DNA of 64,000 nucleotides from Paenibacillus taiwanensis DSM 18679 (lineage in GTDB: Bacteria > Bacillota > Bacilli > Paenibacillales > Paenibacillaceae). Below, piece after piece: positions 46,743 through 55,591 of this stretch. The position numbers were made by a program, and so were the translations under genes. Positions within the stretch are counted from its first letter, which is position 1, and each line of letters begins with the position of its first letter. The stretch is from assembly GCF_000425125.1 (NCBI RefSeq), contig NZ_KE384307.1, positions 248,001-312,000 of the forward strand. The letters run 5' to 3'. The notes beneath the pieces were generated by a model, which worked only from the letters and a program-made list of their open reading frames with translations, did not search any database and was not told the origin of the DNA.

Positions 46743-48191
46743 ATGAAGCTGATGACGCGGCATGATGATCATCCGGCCATTCAGGTTGGAAGCTGGACCC
46801 AAAGTTATGCGGAATTGCAACGTGCAGTACACGATAAAATGGAGCTGCTGCAATCATTAGACAATAAATCTGGAAAGGTGGCTCTCGACCTTCCTGATTC
46901 AGGTACGTTTTTGGAATGGGCATTGGCTGCATGGGGCAGTGAGCAGTGCATCATGATTCTGGACCAACGCTTAACAGCAGCAGAAAAAGAAGCGCGTCTG
47001 CAACAATATCGGCCCGCAGTTGTCATTGGCTCGGATACAGGGGCGGGAGTGGCACCCACATTTCAAGTGGAGGTTCCTTATCAAGTTCGTCTTTGTTCCG
47101 AGCAGGAAGAAGCACCTGATAGCAACACGCTACAGGAGACGAAGCATCATCAACTGGCGCTTGTTCTTTTTTCTTCGGGATCAACAGGGATTCCAAAGCT
47201 GATCAGACGAGACCGTGCTTCTTTGCTGACGGAATGGTCAAGCTACAGCGAGGAAGAGGGATCTCCGAATGAACATGCACGTGTGCTTTGCCTCGTTCCG
47301 GTCAGTCATACGTTTGGGCTGGTATCGGCAGTCGTGCATACGTTAAGATGCGGCGGAACGATAGTGTTCCCCGAAATGATCAAGCCGCGAGCTATCGTAG
47401 ATCAGATAGCGGAGCAGTCGATTACACATATGTACGGCGTAGCATTCCATTATCAGCTGCTACTAACCGAACTGGAGCAGCGCCGACATATGTTGCCTGG
47501 CAAGCTTCCGCTTATGTTGTGTTCCGGCGGGCCTCTTCCTGCACAACTGTTGCAGCAATATGAGGACAAGCTGCACGTTGGCATCGGACAGCAGTATGGT
47601 ATGAGCGAAGTCGGCTACATTGCCGTGAATTTTCGCGCCTTACATCCAGGCTCCGTTGGCAGCATCGCCAAGCATTTGTCGTGGATAATTGATGAAGAGC
47701 GGCAATTAGGCATTGAACTGCCATGTTCACCTTATGTAACACAGCAGCATAATTGGATTCCTCATCAAGAAGCCTCGTCTAACCGTGTTCAGCCTGCTGA
47801 AGGGATTTTGCTTACGGAGGATTTGGTGTCAATGGATGAGTCTGGTTGTCTTACCATTACGGGACGTGCCAATGATCTTGTTAGCATCGGCGGTTTAAAA
47901 GTAAAAATAACTGAAGTGGAGCATACACTGCGAGGACACCCGGACATCCACGATTGCTGCGTAATAGCTCTTCCCCACCCGATTTATGGACATATACTGG
48001 AAGCTTTTATCGTATGGGGACCGGAGCGATGGCTGTCTTTTGATCAGCTTACGCAGTGGTTAAAGCAGCACTTGGCGGACTACAAAATTCCTCGTAAATT
48101 TCGTGTCGTGGAGCATATTCCTACCTCGGCGGCAGGCAAAATTTTAAAAGGACAATTAATGAAGGAGATTGCTTATGAACGTTCTCGATGA
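46743..48191 (+). CDS. class I AMP-forming acyl-activating enzyme
   Basis: A 482-residue ANL-superfamily enzyme. It shows the P-loop LFSSGSTGIPKLIRRD, the A5-like QQYGMSEVGYIAVN, the hinge GRANDLVSIGGLKVKI and the C-terminal catalytic Lys region PTSAAGKILKGQLMKE. It would activate a carboxylic acid as acyl-AMP and load it onto an ACP or CoA. It is the likely source of the starter unit. Its end overlaps ACP 2 by 17 bases. Confidence 0.9.
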   Translation: MKLMTRHDDHPAIQVGSWTQSYAELQRAVHDKMELLQSLDNKSGKVALDLPDSGTFLEWALAAWGSEQCIMILDQRLTAAEKEARLQQYRPAVVIGSDTGAGVAPTFQVEVPYQVRLCSEQEEAPDSNTLQETKHHQLALVLFSSGSTGIPKLIRRDRASLLTEWSSYSEEEGSPNEHARVLCLVPVSHTFGLVSAVVHTLRCGGTIVFPEMIKPRAIVDQIAEQSITHMYGVAFHYQLLLTELEQRRHMLPGKLPLMLCSGGPLPAQLLQQYEDKLHVGIGQQYGMSEVGYIAVNFRALHPGSVGSIAKHLSWIIDEERQLGIELPCSPYVTQQHNWIPHQEASSNRVQPAEGILLTEDLVSMDESGCLTITGRANDLVSIGGLKVKITEVEHTLRGHPDIHDCCVIALPHPIYGHILEAFIVWGPERWLSFDQLTQWLKQHLADYKIPRKFRVVEHIPTSAAGKILKGQLMKEIAYERSR

Positions 48192-48420
48192 GATCAGACA
48201 GATGGTGACGGAGTCCGATTTGTTTTCGAGCTTGGATCAGGAATTAGGAGCAGATGACCCCATTCATTTGGATTCGATGTCCTTAATTTGGCTGATCACC
48301 AAAATAGAAGAACGTTATTCGATTCAAATTGATTACCGCACAGAAAATCTCGCTTATTTTGAAAGCATGCAGTCAATTTCCACCTATATCGATCTTAGGC
48401 TAAGAGGTGTTGAAACATGA
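48175..48420 (+). CDS. acyl carrier protein 2
   Basis: An 81-residue carrier protein with Ser34 in IHLDSMSLIWLI as phosphopantetheine site. The ATG at 48175 has AGGAG at normal spacing inside the end of the acyl-activating gene. Its stop overlaps the next ATG (ATGA). Two distinct ACPs in one small cluster suggest separate loading and elongation, or two acyl groups. Confidence 0.85.
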   Translation: MNVLDEIRQMVTESDLFSSLDQELGADDPIHLDSMSLIWLITKIEERYSIQIDYRTENLAYFESMQSISTYIDLRLRGVET

Positions 48421-49265
48421 AGTGGACGATGACAACCGTTTCTTTTCGTTATCATTTGCACTCGTTTGCTGACCTGATGAAGTTTGCGGCGGATGCTGGC
48501 TTTCAAGGGATCGAGCTGTGGGAGCCTCATTGGATTCGGCACTCTGAGGCCATCCTCGCCTATGTTCAAGCCCACAAGCGGGATGCGATTCCGATCCGTG
48601 TCTTAAGCGGGTATCAAGACTTGACTGACCTGACACAACCTGTGCAGCAATGGCAGCAGCAGCTCAGACATAAATTAGAGGTGTGTCAGCAGCTAAACAT
48701 TCCTGTACTGCGCCTGTTTACAGGTCAAATGTCAAGCGCGGAGGCAAACGATGATGTCTGGCGAGCGTGGCTGGATCGTCTGGATACGCTTGAACTCATG
48801 GCTCGTGACAGACAGGTACAGGTTGTATTCGAAACGCATCCCGGTACGCTGCTGGATCAGCCGGATGCTGTAGATCGCTTCGTGAAGGCTGTCACAACGA
48901 GAAGGTGGCAGCAGATCGGCCTTAATTTCGACGTATACCATGTTTGGGAATTCGGTGTTGATCCACTCGACTATATGCAGCGCTGGTTTTCGGCCGTTAA
49001 ACATATTCATCTCAAAAATGCGAGCAAACGGACGTCGCAGTTTATATTTGGAAACGTGTATCACCCAGCGGGTAATTATTCGGACTTGACCGAGCTTCAG
49101 CAAGGCCAAATTGACATCCTGCCGATTATGCAGTACGCCTCTGACAGCGGATATCACGGAGCAGTAACGTTAGAGTGGTTTGGTCTGCCCTCTTGTGAGC
49201 AATATCAGCGCGAGCTGGCTTATTTGGGACAAGTTCAACTCCCTGTCAAGCAGGTGCTCTTATGA
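48417..49265 (+). CDS. TIM-barrel sugar isomerase/epimerase family protein
   Basis: A 282-residue protein of the xylose-isomerase-like/AP-endonuclease-2 barrel family. Metal-ligand segments are visible: GFQGIELWEPHWI, VVFETHPGTLLDQ, LNFDVYHVWEFG, VKHIHLKNASKR and VTLEWFGLPS. Relatives include inosose dehydratase and isomerase, and sugar epimerases. Here the substrate could be a hexose or an inosose intermediate of the aminocyclitol branch (inference). Confidence 0.8.
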   Translation: MKWTMTTVSFRYHLHSFADLMKFAADAGFQGIELWEPHWIRHSEAILAYVQAHKRDAIPIRVLSGYQDLTDLTQPVQQWQQQLRHKLEVCQQLNIPVLRLFTGQMSSAEANDDVWRAWLDRLDTLELMARDRQVQVVFETHPGTLLDQPDAVDRFVKAVTTRRWQQIGLNFDVYHVWEFGVDPLDYMQRWFSAVKHIHLKNASKRTSQFIFGNVYHPAGNYSDLTELQQGQIDILPIMQYASDSGYHGAVTLEWFGLPSCEQYQRELAYLGQVQLPVKQVLL

Positions 49266-49690
49266 CGGAAGTGTTATCCGTTCTGCCTCATCGCAGCCCG
49301 TTCCTGTTCGTTGATCGGGTCGTAGAATGTGTTCCAGGGGTGATGGCTAGAGGATATAAACAGATCACCATCAATGAATGGTTTTTTGCTGGACACTTTC
49401 CTGATGACCCGATTATGCCTGGCGTGCTGATGACAGAAGCGATTGCACAGCTATCGGCTTTTGCTGCTTCACCTCATGAGGGAGGGGCGCGGCGCGGTAT
49501 GATTGCGTCGGTTGGCCGTACCAAGTATGCAGGTATAGTGAAGCCAGGTGACCGTTTGGATCTCTACTTCGAGATCGTGACACAGAAAGGCGCATTTACG
49601 AAAGGGAACGGAACAGCTTCTGTCGAGGGAAAAGTTATGGTTACGGTGGAGGACTTGATCATCTATACCGAGAAGGGGGAGAGTCCATGA
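49262..49690 (+). CDS. FabZ-like 3-hydroxyacyl-ACP dehydratase
   Basis: A 142-residue hot-dog-fold protein. It opens with VLPHRSPFLFVDRVVE and has the catalytic His45 in AGHFPDDPIMPGVLM and Glu59 in MTEAIAQLS. It removes water from a 3-hydroxyacyl-ACP to give an enoyl-ACP. No ketoreductase or enoyl reductase is in the cluster, so those steps rely on host FabG/FabI or do not happen. It overlaps both neighbours by ATGA. Confidence 0.9.
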   Translation: MTEVLSVLPHRSPFLFVDRVVECVPGVMARGYKQITINEWFFAGHFPDDPIMPGVLMTEAIAQLSAFAASPHEGGARRGMIASVGRTKYAGIVKPGDRLDLYFEIVTQKGAFTKGNGTASVEGKVMVTVEDLIIYTEKGESP

Positions 49691-50928
49691 AAGTGCTGCT
49701 TGTGACTAGCAACTGGACGGAGACGTTGGGCCACGTAGTACGTGGCATTGCTATCGCCGAACAACTATTAAAACAAGGCCATCAGGCAGCCTTTTTATGC
49801 CCAAAGTCATATCGGGAGCTGCTACCACAGCAGGCAGCTTGGTATGAATCGGCACCTAAGCCGAGCTTCACGAACAAAAATTATTTTGGCCTGCACACGT
49901 ACGAAGACATTTTGTTCGCCTCGGGCCATACTGAACCGCAGCAAATCAGATGTACCGTGGAGCGAGAACGTGAAGTGATACGGGAATATGTACCGGATAT
50001 TATTTTGAACGACGAGCAGTTCACGATTGGAATATCGGCCAGTTTGGAGCATGTGCCTGTCGCTTCAATAGTAACGTGGCCGCTACATCCCAACTTCCGC
50101 TCACCACAGGAGCCGGACATCCCGCTTCGGGATATGATGCTGCGCCGACTGCGCAGCAGTTGGAATCAAGTGCTGGCACAATACGAATTGCAGCCAGTTG
50201 CGCATTTAAGCGAGCTGTTATTTCATCGCAGCTCATTGCTTATCGCACCAACAAGTCCATCCTTGGAGCCAGAGCTTGCTCATCAGGAGACACGTGTACA
50301 TTACGTCGGGCCTCTAGCCCCGCAAGGCAAATTTGCCGAAGTCCCACCTTGGATGGACGCCCTCCATCATCCAAGCTCTGAACGAGCAACTGTATTTATT
50401 TACTTGTCCTCTCTCCCGTTTGGCATGAATACGATCGACAGCTTTGAGCTGCTAGCTGACAGCTATCGGGGGACTAACATACAAGCTGTTTTTGGCATCG
50501 GTAAATTTAATGAGGCTACAGAACAGCAGTTGCGACGATTGGAAGGGCCTAATTTACGCTTTGAGCGATTTGTGCCTGGTGAAGCGATGATGGCACGAGC
50601 CCAGTTGGCGATATTTCCAGGCACACACAGTATGATGGTGTCGGCAGCCAAGTACGGGGTGCCGTGTCTATTGTTTCCTGACTTTTTCGAAAGAGCGTAC
50701 AACGCCAGTTGTCTGGAACGGGTGGGTCTTGGCTTCATTTGTGAAGCGGATGGCTTAACGAGTGAACGTATCCGCGAGCTATCACAGCAGCTCATATCCT
50801 CTCGTGGTGAGCATACGCGTGCGCTACAAGTGCAAGTCGAGTTAAATGCGCTCGGAGGGGCAAGCAAGGCTGTCGCACATCTGGATACGTTTGTTCAGGA
50901 ACAGCACGTTAGCAGCCATTTCGGATAA
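49687..50928 (+). CDS. GT-B glycosyltransferase (GT1/MGT-like)
   Basis: A 413-residue GT-B enzyme. The N-terminal MKVLLVTSNWTETLGHVVRG and the C-terminal donor region FVPGEAMMARAQLAIFPGTHSM and YGVPCLLFPDFFERAYNAS resemble macroside/UDP-glycosyltransferases, with the final G-x-x-SM loop replacing the usual HGG. It would move a sugar from a nucleotide donor to the aminocyclitol or to a lipid hydroxyl. Coupled to the dehydratase gene by ATGA. Confidence 0.85.
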   Translation: MKVLLVTSNWTETLGHVVRGIAIAEQLLKQGHQAAFLCPKSYRELLPQQAAWYESAPKPSFTNKNYFGLHTYEDILFASGHTEPQQIRCTVEREREVIREYVPDIILNDEQFTIGISASLEHVPVASIVTWPLHPNFRSPQEPDIPLRDMMLRRLRSSWNQVLAQYELQPVAHLSELLFHRSSLLIAPTSPSLEPELAHQETRVHYVGPLAPQGKFAEVPPWMDALHHPSSERATVFIYLSSLPFGMNTIDSFELLADSYRGTNIQAVFGIGKFNEATEQQLRRLEGPNLRFERFVPGEAMMARAQLAIFPGTHSMMVSAAKYGVPCLLFPDFFERAYNASCLERVGLGFICEADGLTSERIRELSQQLISSRGEHTRALQVQVELNALGGASKAVAHLDTFVQEQHVSSHFG

Positions 50929-50942
50929 AAGGAGCGCAAGAC

Positions 50943-51899
50943 ATGAATCTGGTGACGACCTATAACTGTGTCATTGCTACAATCTACAATTATTTAACAC
51001 ACGTACAGAAACTTGAATTTGAACTGGAAGCACTTATTTTTAGCCCACCCTTTTTTAAACTGGTTACTTCATACGATGGCTTTTTAACATCCGCGCCATT
51101 TGAGGAAGTTGTGACGCCTTTTTTGCAGCGTGCCGATTGCCGCATGGTGTTTCCGGATGTAAGCAGTCCGCAGACAGCTATCGCGTATGCGCATGAGCAT
51201 TTACGCACGAAGGGCATCGTACCAGTAGCTATTAATTTGCGCTATGATGTGCTCGAACCGCTGCCCTTCGACAACGATGCATGGCACATTCATATCATCG
51301 TTGACCGAGAAGGGACGGGCAGGTTCAAAATGTACGACCAGTTCGAGGATAAATATTATGTAGTGGATGAACAACATCTGATGAAGGCGATCGATACGCC
51401 GTTTAACTATAGAAATTCAGGACAATTTACACCATTTATGCAGATGGAAGTGAACGATAGGGAAGCTACACAGCGTAAGCTTGTGACCGGCAGTAGTGGA
51501 CTGTCCAGCTTGCGGCACGCTGTCGAGCATTATCCGCTGCACATCAATTTGCATATGGGAAGTATGTTTTTTGACGGTATATCCCGGTACGCGGTGGAAA
51601 GACCTAAAGATTCTGACATTTATAAGCTGATGAACTATCCCCATATTATTTGTAAAAGTCGTCATTTTGTTGCCGAGTATGTGAAGCGCTCTATAGGAGG
51701 CAATCTGACAGGAATGGGCGGAGTGGAGCAGTTGCAGAGCGGCTGGGAAAGGTTTCGCCGACTGCTTGGTATGGCTTTGCATCGCCAAGAACGTGAGGCG
51801 TTCACTCGTTTAACCAAACAATACGAGCAATTAATATACCTCGAACTACATTGTCTGCAGGAGGTTATGAGCCAATATGAAGCTAGTATCGACGTATAA
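50943..51899 (+). CDS. BtrH-like putative acyltransferase, copy 1
   Basis: First of three tandem paralogues, 318 residues. It has Cys9 (TYNCVIATIYNYL), His115 and His117 (NDAWHIHIIVD) and Asp132 (KMYDQFEDKY), an order that fits a Cys-His-Asp triad of the papain/C39-like fold, to which the BtrH N-terminal domain belongs. BtrH moves an acyl group from an ACP onto an aminoglycoside amine in butirosin synthesis. The family link is by pattern, not search. All three copies share IDTPFNYR and FTPFM blocks near residues 150-165. Confidence 0.65.
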   Translation: MNLVTTYNCVIATIYNYLTHVQKLEFELEALIFSPPFFKLVTSYDGFLTSAPFEEVVTPFLQRADCRMVFPDVSSPQTAIAYAHEHLRTKGIVPVAINLRYDVLEPLPFDNDAWHIHIIVDREGTGRFKMYDQFEDKYYVVDEQHLMKAIDTPFNYRNSGQFTPFMQMEVNDREATQRKLVTGSSGLSSLRHAVEHYPLHINLHMGSMFFDGISRYAVERPKDSDIYKLMNYPHIICKSRHFVAEYVKRSIGGNLTGMGGVEQLQSGWERFRRLLGMALHRQEREAFTRLTKQYEQLIYLELHCLQEVMSQYEASIDV

Positions 51900-52839
51900 T
51901 TGCATACTCGCCAGCGTGTATAACTACATCACTCAAGCGTATCCCCTTTCCTTTCAACTGGAGACGCTGCTCTTTAACCCTGACTTCCTAAAGCTTCAGC
52001 ATTTGTATACGAAGCTGCTGCTGTCTCATCCCTATGATGTGTCCAAACGATTTGTGACGGAGATCGGGGGGACGATTGAATTTCCGAATGTACGCGATGT
52101 AGCAGGCGCGGTGGCATATGCGGATACGCATTTGCAGCATACTGGCGTGCTGCCAATCGCTATTAATTTGAAGTATTCTGTGCTTGATCCCGCACCTTTT
52201 GATAATGATTTTTGGAATTTTCAAATGGTAGTGGAGCGGAGCGACGAGCAGCATTTTATCATGTTTGATATGTTTCATGGGACAAAATATACCGTTAATA
52301 TGCATCATTTCTCCAATATGATCGATACACCGTTTAACTATCGTAATGAAGGGGAATTCACGCCCTTTATGATCATCCACATTCCTGATGTTGAGCATAC
52401 TCGGCACTTGCTCTTGCAAACGAACATAACAGATCGTTTGCTGGGTGCGTTGCAGGCTTACTCACCCGCGCACAATCTGGCTGAGGGCTGCGCCTTTATC
52501 GAATATATTCGGAACGCTTTCTTGAAGGAGGAAGTAACCGATCTTCATGATGAGGTGTATCGAATTATGGGCTTTCAAATTATTATTTCCAAGAGCAGAG
52601 AGCAATTGCTGAACAGCGCAGCAGCTATCGGCATTCCAATCACAGAGGAAGATCGTGAACTTGTGAAATGGTGGGAGACGTTCAGGCTCCAACTTGCAAT
52701 GACAATCAACAGGCGCGAGGCAGAAGGATACGAGCATTTACTCTGGATGTATCGCGATCTGAATCGTCATGAGACGCTTGTTGTTGAGCGATTGGAGCAG
52801 CAAATTGTGCTGATGCAGACAAAGGGGGCTGCACAGTGA
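51877..52839 (+). CDS. BtrH-like paralogue, copy 2, histidines lost
   Basis: Second paralogue, 320 residues. Cys9 is kept (TYNCILASVYNYI) and Asp131 too (IMFDMFHG), but where copies 1 and 3 have W-H-x-H this one reads NDFWNFQMVVE: Asn114 and Gln116. The putative catalytic His is therefore absent, so it may be an inactive partner or bind substrate only. It shares the IDTPFNYRN and FTPFM blocks with copy 1. It starts inside the end of copy 1 and abuts copy 3. Confidence 0.65.
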   Translation: MKLVSTYNCILASVYNYITQAYPLSFQLETLLFNPDFLKLQHLYTKLLLSHPYDVSKRFVTEIGGTIEFPNVRDVAGAVAYADTHLQHTGVLPIAINLKYSVLDPAPFDNDFWNFQMVVERSDEQHFIMFDMFHGTKYTVNMHHFSNMIDTPFNYRNEGEFTPFMIIHIPDVEHTRHLLLQTNITDRLLGALQAYSPAHNLAEGCAFIEYIRNAFLKEEVTDLHDEVYRIMGFQIIISKSREQLLNSAAAIGIPITEEDRELVKWWETFRLQLAMTINRREAEGYEHLLWMYRDLNRHETLVVERLEQQIVLMQTKGAAQ

Positions 52840-53793
52840 ATGACACTCACACATGCTTATAATTGTGTGTCCGCAGCTGTGTATAACATGCTCGTTGTGA
52901 ACTATAAATTCCGGTTTCCTTTTGAGCTGATGAGTATGTCCTCTTCCTTTTTTGAGCTGTTTGTTGATAAGGGACGGTTAAGCTGCGGTTCTCCCATTCA
53001 TCGTGCTAACGATTTTCTGGTGCAATTCGGCACACGTATTTACTACCCCGATATGTTAGACGTGAACGGAGCAATCGCCTACGCGCAGCACTATTTAGAC
53101 CGACGGGGCGTCCTGCCGCTATCGATTAATTTGAAATATGATACGGCATCACCCAAGACGTTTGACGATGATCACTGGCATTTTCATCTATTAGTGCGTA
53201 AGTCGGAACAAAATAAATTTATGATCTTTAATTTATTTAATGGCGATTATTATGAGGTTTGCGAAGCACACCTGGCCAAGCTGATCGATACCGCATTTAA
53301 TTACCGCTATGCGCAGCAATTTACACCTTTTATGCAGTTGGAACTGGAAAATTATGAGCTGGCACAGGCTGTGCTTGGACGTGACAATGACAGAGTTGAC
53401 ATGCTCCGACACGTGCTGAAACATTACCCGCTTGAATCCAATCTGGATGAGGGCCGTGACTATTTACAAGCGTTGACTGCGTATATTCATTCGGGTGAAC
53501 GCCAGCTCCATTATGAGCATCAAGTGCTGGATTACCAGCGCATCGTGACGCGCAGCAGGGAGTTGGTTCGGAATTATCTCTGGTCCTGTGATGAGGGAGA
53601 GTCAAGTAATACCGCATTTCAGACTGTTGTGCAAGAATGGGATGCTTTCCGCAATAAATTGGCAATGGCTTTAATGCGGAGAAGCAGCACGGATATGGCT
53701 GCCTTGCAGGGGCATTACGAACAGTTGATTCAGTTGGAATACAACACGTTAAGCAATGTCATCACCCTAGTTGAGGCTGCAAAAACAAGATAA
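52840..53793 (+). CDS. BtrH-like paralogue, copy 3
   Basis: Third paralogue, 317 residues. Cys9 (AYNCVSAAVYNML), His114 and His116 (DDHWHFHLLVR) are kept. The acidic position is Asn131 (MIFNLFNG), which papain-like triads also allow. It has IDTAFNYR in the shared block. Its ATG directly follows the copy 2 stop. Three copies suggest acylation at more than one position or a hetero-oligomer (inference). Confidence 0.65.
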   Translation: MTLTHAYNCVSAAVYNMLVVNYKFRFPFELMSMSSSFFELFVDKGRLSCGSPIHRANDFLVQFGTRIYYPDMLDVNGAIAYAQHYLDRRGVLPLSINLKYDTASPKTFDDDHWHFHLLVRKSEQNKFMIFNLFNGDYYEVCEAHLAKLIDTAFNYRYAQQFTPFMQLELENYELAQAVLGRDNDRVDMLRHVLKHYPLESNLDEGRDYLQALTAYIHSGERQLHYEHQVLDYQRIVTRSRELVRNYLWSCDEGESSNTAFQTVVQEWDAFRNKLAMALMRRSSTDMAALQGHYEQLIQLEYNTLSNVITLVEAAKTR

Positions 53794-53821
53794 GCATTTA
53801 TACACGAAGGGAGCGCTTCTA

Positions 53822-54796
53822 TTGCCAGTCATTCAAGTGGACAACTTGTTTAAAAAATACGATAAAGCACCGTTTCCGGCGGTTCGCAATCTGTCTTTTC
53901 AGGTGGAGCAAGGGGAAATATTTGGTCTGCTCGGCCCAAACGGCGCAGGAAAAAGTACGACCTTTAAAATGTTGACCACGCTGCTCGAACCGACGGAAGG
54001 TTCCATACTTATTTTAAATCGGGATACGATGACTTCACAGAAAGCGATTCGAGAGCATATCGGTTATGTTTCTCAGATTGGTGGACACGATCATCAATTA
54101 ACAGCGTATGAGAACTTGCGTTGGATCAGCAAGCTGTATCACATCCCACGCAAGCAAATGAACGACAGAATTATGGAAGTGCTGGACTATGTCCATCTAC
54201 TGGAAGTGAAGGATAACTTGCTAATGACCTTCTCGGGAGGGATGAGACGGCGTTTTGAGATCGCGACAGCTTTGCTGCATCATCCGAAAATATTGTTTCT
54301 GGATGAGCCTTCCTCCGGCTTGGACGTAGAGCATCGTTATCAATTGTGGCATGTGCTGGAGCGGCTCAAAAGGGAGCAGAACATGACTGTATTTCTAACT
54401 ACGCATTACTTGGAGGAAGCCGATCGCCTATGCGACCGAGTCATGATTATTCAAGAAGGCCAATGTGTATGTCTAGGTGAGCCTGAACAGCTCAAGCAAG
54501 AAGTAGGCGGCGACCAAATTTATATTACAGTGGCAGAACATTCGTCAGTGATTACGGAAGAAGAACTGCACAGTAAACTGCTGGAGGCGCATGAGCAGCT
54601 GGTTATAAAACGAATTCAACTAAATGAGGCCTGTACGGAGCTGCGTTTCTGGGTTGATCAGGGTCACCGTCAGGTTACGCCGATTCTCGATTTGTTAAGC
54701 CATTATGACGTACAGATCACCTCGGTACGTGTCACGCAGCCGACGTTGGATGACGTTATGCTGCAATATACACAAAGGAGTATTCAATATGCTTAA
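53822..54796 (+). CDS. ABC transporter ATP-binding protein
   Basis: A 324-residue ATPase of an ABC-2 exporter, of the drug/antibiotic-resistance group. It has Walker A GPNGAGKSTTFK, the signature MTFSGGMRRRFEIATAL and Walker B ILFLDEPSSGLDVEHR. The TTG at 53822 is preferred because AAGGGAG is eight bases upstream and the family starts with this LPVIQVDNL stretch; a longer frame would overlap copy 3. It works with the next gene to export the product. Confidence 0.93.
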   Translation: MPVIQVDNLFKKYDKAPFPAVRNLSFQVEQGEIFGLLGPNGAGKSTTFKMLTTLLEPTEGSILILNRDTMTSQKAIREHIGYVSQIGGHDHQLTAYENLRWISKLYHIPRKQMNDRIMEVLDYVHLLEVKDNLLMTFSGGMRRRFEIATALLHHPKILFLDEPSSGLDVEHRYQLWHVLERLKREQNMTVFLTTHYLEEADRLCDRVMIIQEGQCVCLGEPEQLKQEVGGDQIYITVAEHSSVITEEELHSKLLEAHEQLVIKRIQLNEACTELRFWVDQGHRQVTPILDLLSHYDVQITSVRVTQPTLDDVMLQYTQRSIQYA

Positions 54797-55586
54797 TTGG
54801 AAATGGCTTTGGTTTGATTTTAGCGGCATCTTTTGGCGGAGCCATGCTCAATTGGTCAAGCTGCCGATATACTTGCTGACCAGCATTGCGACACCTTTAA
54901 TCTGGCTCTTGCTGTTCAGCCAAATTTTTCAGCCTGTCATTCATACCGGACAGTTTAGTGAGTTTGGGGACAATTATTTGTTGTTTTTTGCACCAGGCGT
55001 TGTGGTTATGACCACTTTGTTTGGCGCAGGGTGGTCGGGTATGGGAGTGCTGGCTGATATCTCGACAGGTGTCATTGAGAAAATTATTTCGACGCCGTCG
55101 AACCGTTCAGCCGTTATTTTAGGCAAACTTTCTCATCAGGCTATGGTTATTATTATGCAAGCCGTTATTGTAATGGTCATTGCGATATTGATGGGCGCGC
55201 AAGGAAGCTTAAATATCGGTACAGCGCTAGGCATTGCTGGATTCGGTTATTTAATGTCGATTGGTATTGCGGCCATCTCGTATGGTGTTGCACTGCTAGT
55301 GCGCCATACGGACAGTATGATGGTCGTCGTAAATTTATCGCTAATGCCGATGCAGTTTTTATCCAGTACGATGATGCCGATGAGCTCTTTGCCAAAATGG
55401 ATTCAAGTGGTGTCCTATTTTAATCCGGTTGATTGGTATGTCGTTGTTGTCCGTACGTTATGGCTGAAAGGATGGGAATGGGACATTTTGCTTCGACCAG
55501 GCTTATGTATATTCGGTTTATCGATTGCAGGTATGATCTTCTGCTCGTATGTGTTTAATCGGGCGTTAAGCGGAGATTGGAGGTAG
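54789..55586 (+). CDS. ABC-2 type permease
   Basis: A 265-residue membrane protein with about six helices (for example LPIYLLTSIATPLIWLLLF, AVIVMVIAILMGA, and LSIAGMIFCSYVFN). The central GVIEKIISTPSNRSAVILGK is the ABC-2 permease hallmark. The ATG at 54789 has AAAGGAG and overlaps the ATPase stop; the longer frame from 54705 is not real. It pairs with the ATPase as exporter and possibly as self-resistance. Confidence 0.93.
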   Translation: MLNWKWLWFDFSGIFWRSHAQLVKLPIYLLTSIATPLIWLLLFSQIFQPVIHTGQFSEFGDNYLLFFAPGVVVMTTLFGAGWSGMGVLADISTGVIEKIISTPSNRSAVILGKLSHQAMVIIMQAVIVMVIAILMGAQGSLNIGTALGIAGFGYLMSIGIAAISYGVALLVRHTDSMMVVVNLSLMPMQFLSSTMMPMSSLPKWIQVVSYFNPVDWYVVVVRTLWLKGWEWDILLRPGLCIFGLSIAGMIFCSYVFNRALSGDWR

Positions 55587-55591
55587 CTGAT

